Shown here in pieces: positions 62,461-64,000 of a stretch of DNA of 64,000 bases. Made by a program: the position numbers and the translations under genes. The notes under the pieces were generated by a model. It was not told where the DNA came from. It worked only from the letters and a program-made list of their open reading frames with translations, and ran no database searches. This DNA is from Streptomyces hyderabadensis. Its GTDB lineage: Bacteria; Actinomycetota; Actinomycetes; Streptomycetales; Streptomycetaceae. How positions within the stretch are numbered: position 1 is the stretch's first letter; each line of letters starts with the position of its first letter. The stretch is from assembly GCF_020404845.1 (NCBI RefSeq), contig NZ_JAIOJZ010000029.1, positions 1-64,000 on the forward strand. The letters are read 5' to 3'.

Positions 62461-62506
62461 GGGTGGGGCGCCGTGCCCGCCACAAGCGGCGTCCGGCGCC
62501 CCACCC
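62461..62506 (+). terminator. Hairpin between glyA and sdaA
   Basis: GGGTGGGGCGCCG (62461-62473) pairs exactly with CGGCGCCCCACCC (62494-62506), 20-base loop, 13 bp after the glyA stop. It probably ends most glyA transcripts, leaving sdaA partly read through or with its own promoter. Confidence 0.75.
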
Positions 62507-62550
62507 GACGCACCCCCCCTCTGCACCACCCCCGTTCTGAGGAGTCCCCC

Positions 62551-63917
<1,367 letters not shown>

Positions 63918-63918
<1 letters not shown>

Positions 63919-63933
63919 GGCAGGCCCCTGCCC
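63918..63933 (+). terminator. sdaA terminator hairpin
   Basis: GGGCAG (63918-63923) and CTGCCC (63928-63933) form a short stem starting within the sdaA stop. Weaker than the other terminators here. The remaining 67 bp to the window edge show nothing identifiable. Confidence 0.5.
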
Positions 63934-64000
63934 TCGTCCACGACCGGGAACACCCCCGCGGGCATCTCACATCGTGACACGCGCTTTCCGAAAACCAAGA

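Overview
The window is 64 kb of very GC-rich chromosome with actinobacterial features: frequent GTG starts, GGAGG-type ribosome binding sites, long U-less terminator hairpins, and long open antisense frames caused by third-position GC. Gene content and order match the conserved core of a Streptomyces chromosome close to S. coelicolor/S. lividans. From memory this is roughly the SCO5520 to SCO5469 interval read backwards; I could not align it. I saw no rRNA, tRNA, CRISPR array, prophage or insertion sequence. Coordinates use the start codon I judged best, often inside a longer open frame.

0-6.3 kb: proline catabolism (P5C dehydrogenase and proline dehydrogenase, with a divergent PucR-type regulator), then a TetR/MFS drug-efflux pair facing a clear inverted-repeat operator. 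6.3-11.9 kb: serA, then ilvC, ilvN and ilvB, with a branched-chain leader peptide (MRTRILVLGKRVG) and attenuator hairpin before ilvB. 11.8-18.9 kb: a membrane PAS-GGDEF-EAL protein with a degenerate EAL domain, a 2-hydroxyacid dehydrogenase, an aldo/keto reductase, a lipoprotein aldose-type dehydrogenase and a DUF6191 protein. 18.9-27.9 kb: a large LuxR-family ATPase regulator, two small conserved proteins, an MMPL transporter, and a membrane Ser/Thr kinase with an extracellular sensor-like domain; two sets of short repeats lie between the last two.

28-31.5 kb: gatC-gatA-small protein-gatB for transamidation of misacylated tRNA. 31.6-33.3 kb: a cupin, and a DUF4267/TetR pair with two identical palindromic operators. 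33.3-41.7 kb: an RmdB-like GGDEF-EAL protein with intact motifs, ligA, a MetE-type protein, an SDR, a LOG-family protein, a DUF427 protein and an alpha/beta hydrolase. 41.7-45 kb: mnmA and a cysteine desulfurase (tRNA thiolation and sulfur supply) with a PGRP-type amidase between them. 45-49.8 kb: a DUF4190 protein, a 55-residue membrane protein too short for most gene callers, a TetR regulator, a thioesterase, a double-MerR regulator facing an erythromycin-esterase-like gene, and a TRIC-family channel.

49.9-56.3 kb: a complete oligopeptide ABC transporter operon. 56.6-64 kb: two SseB-family proteins, a P-loop ATPase, and a glycine/serine block (tandem glycine riboswitch, gcvT, gcvH, glyA, sdaA) that turns excess glycine into one-carbon units, serine and pyruvate. 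Together with serA upstream, the window holds both an entry and an exit of serine metabolism.

No element is a clearly undescribed large system. The best leads are regulatory: the ilvB attenuator, three divergent regulator/operator pairs with readable palindromes, the repeats between the MMPL transporter and the kinase, and the double-MerR/Ere pair.
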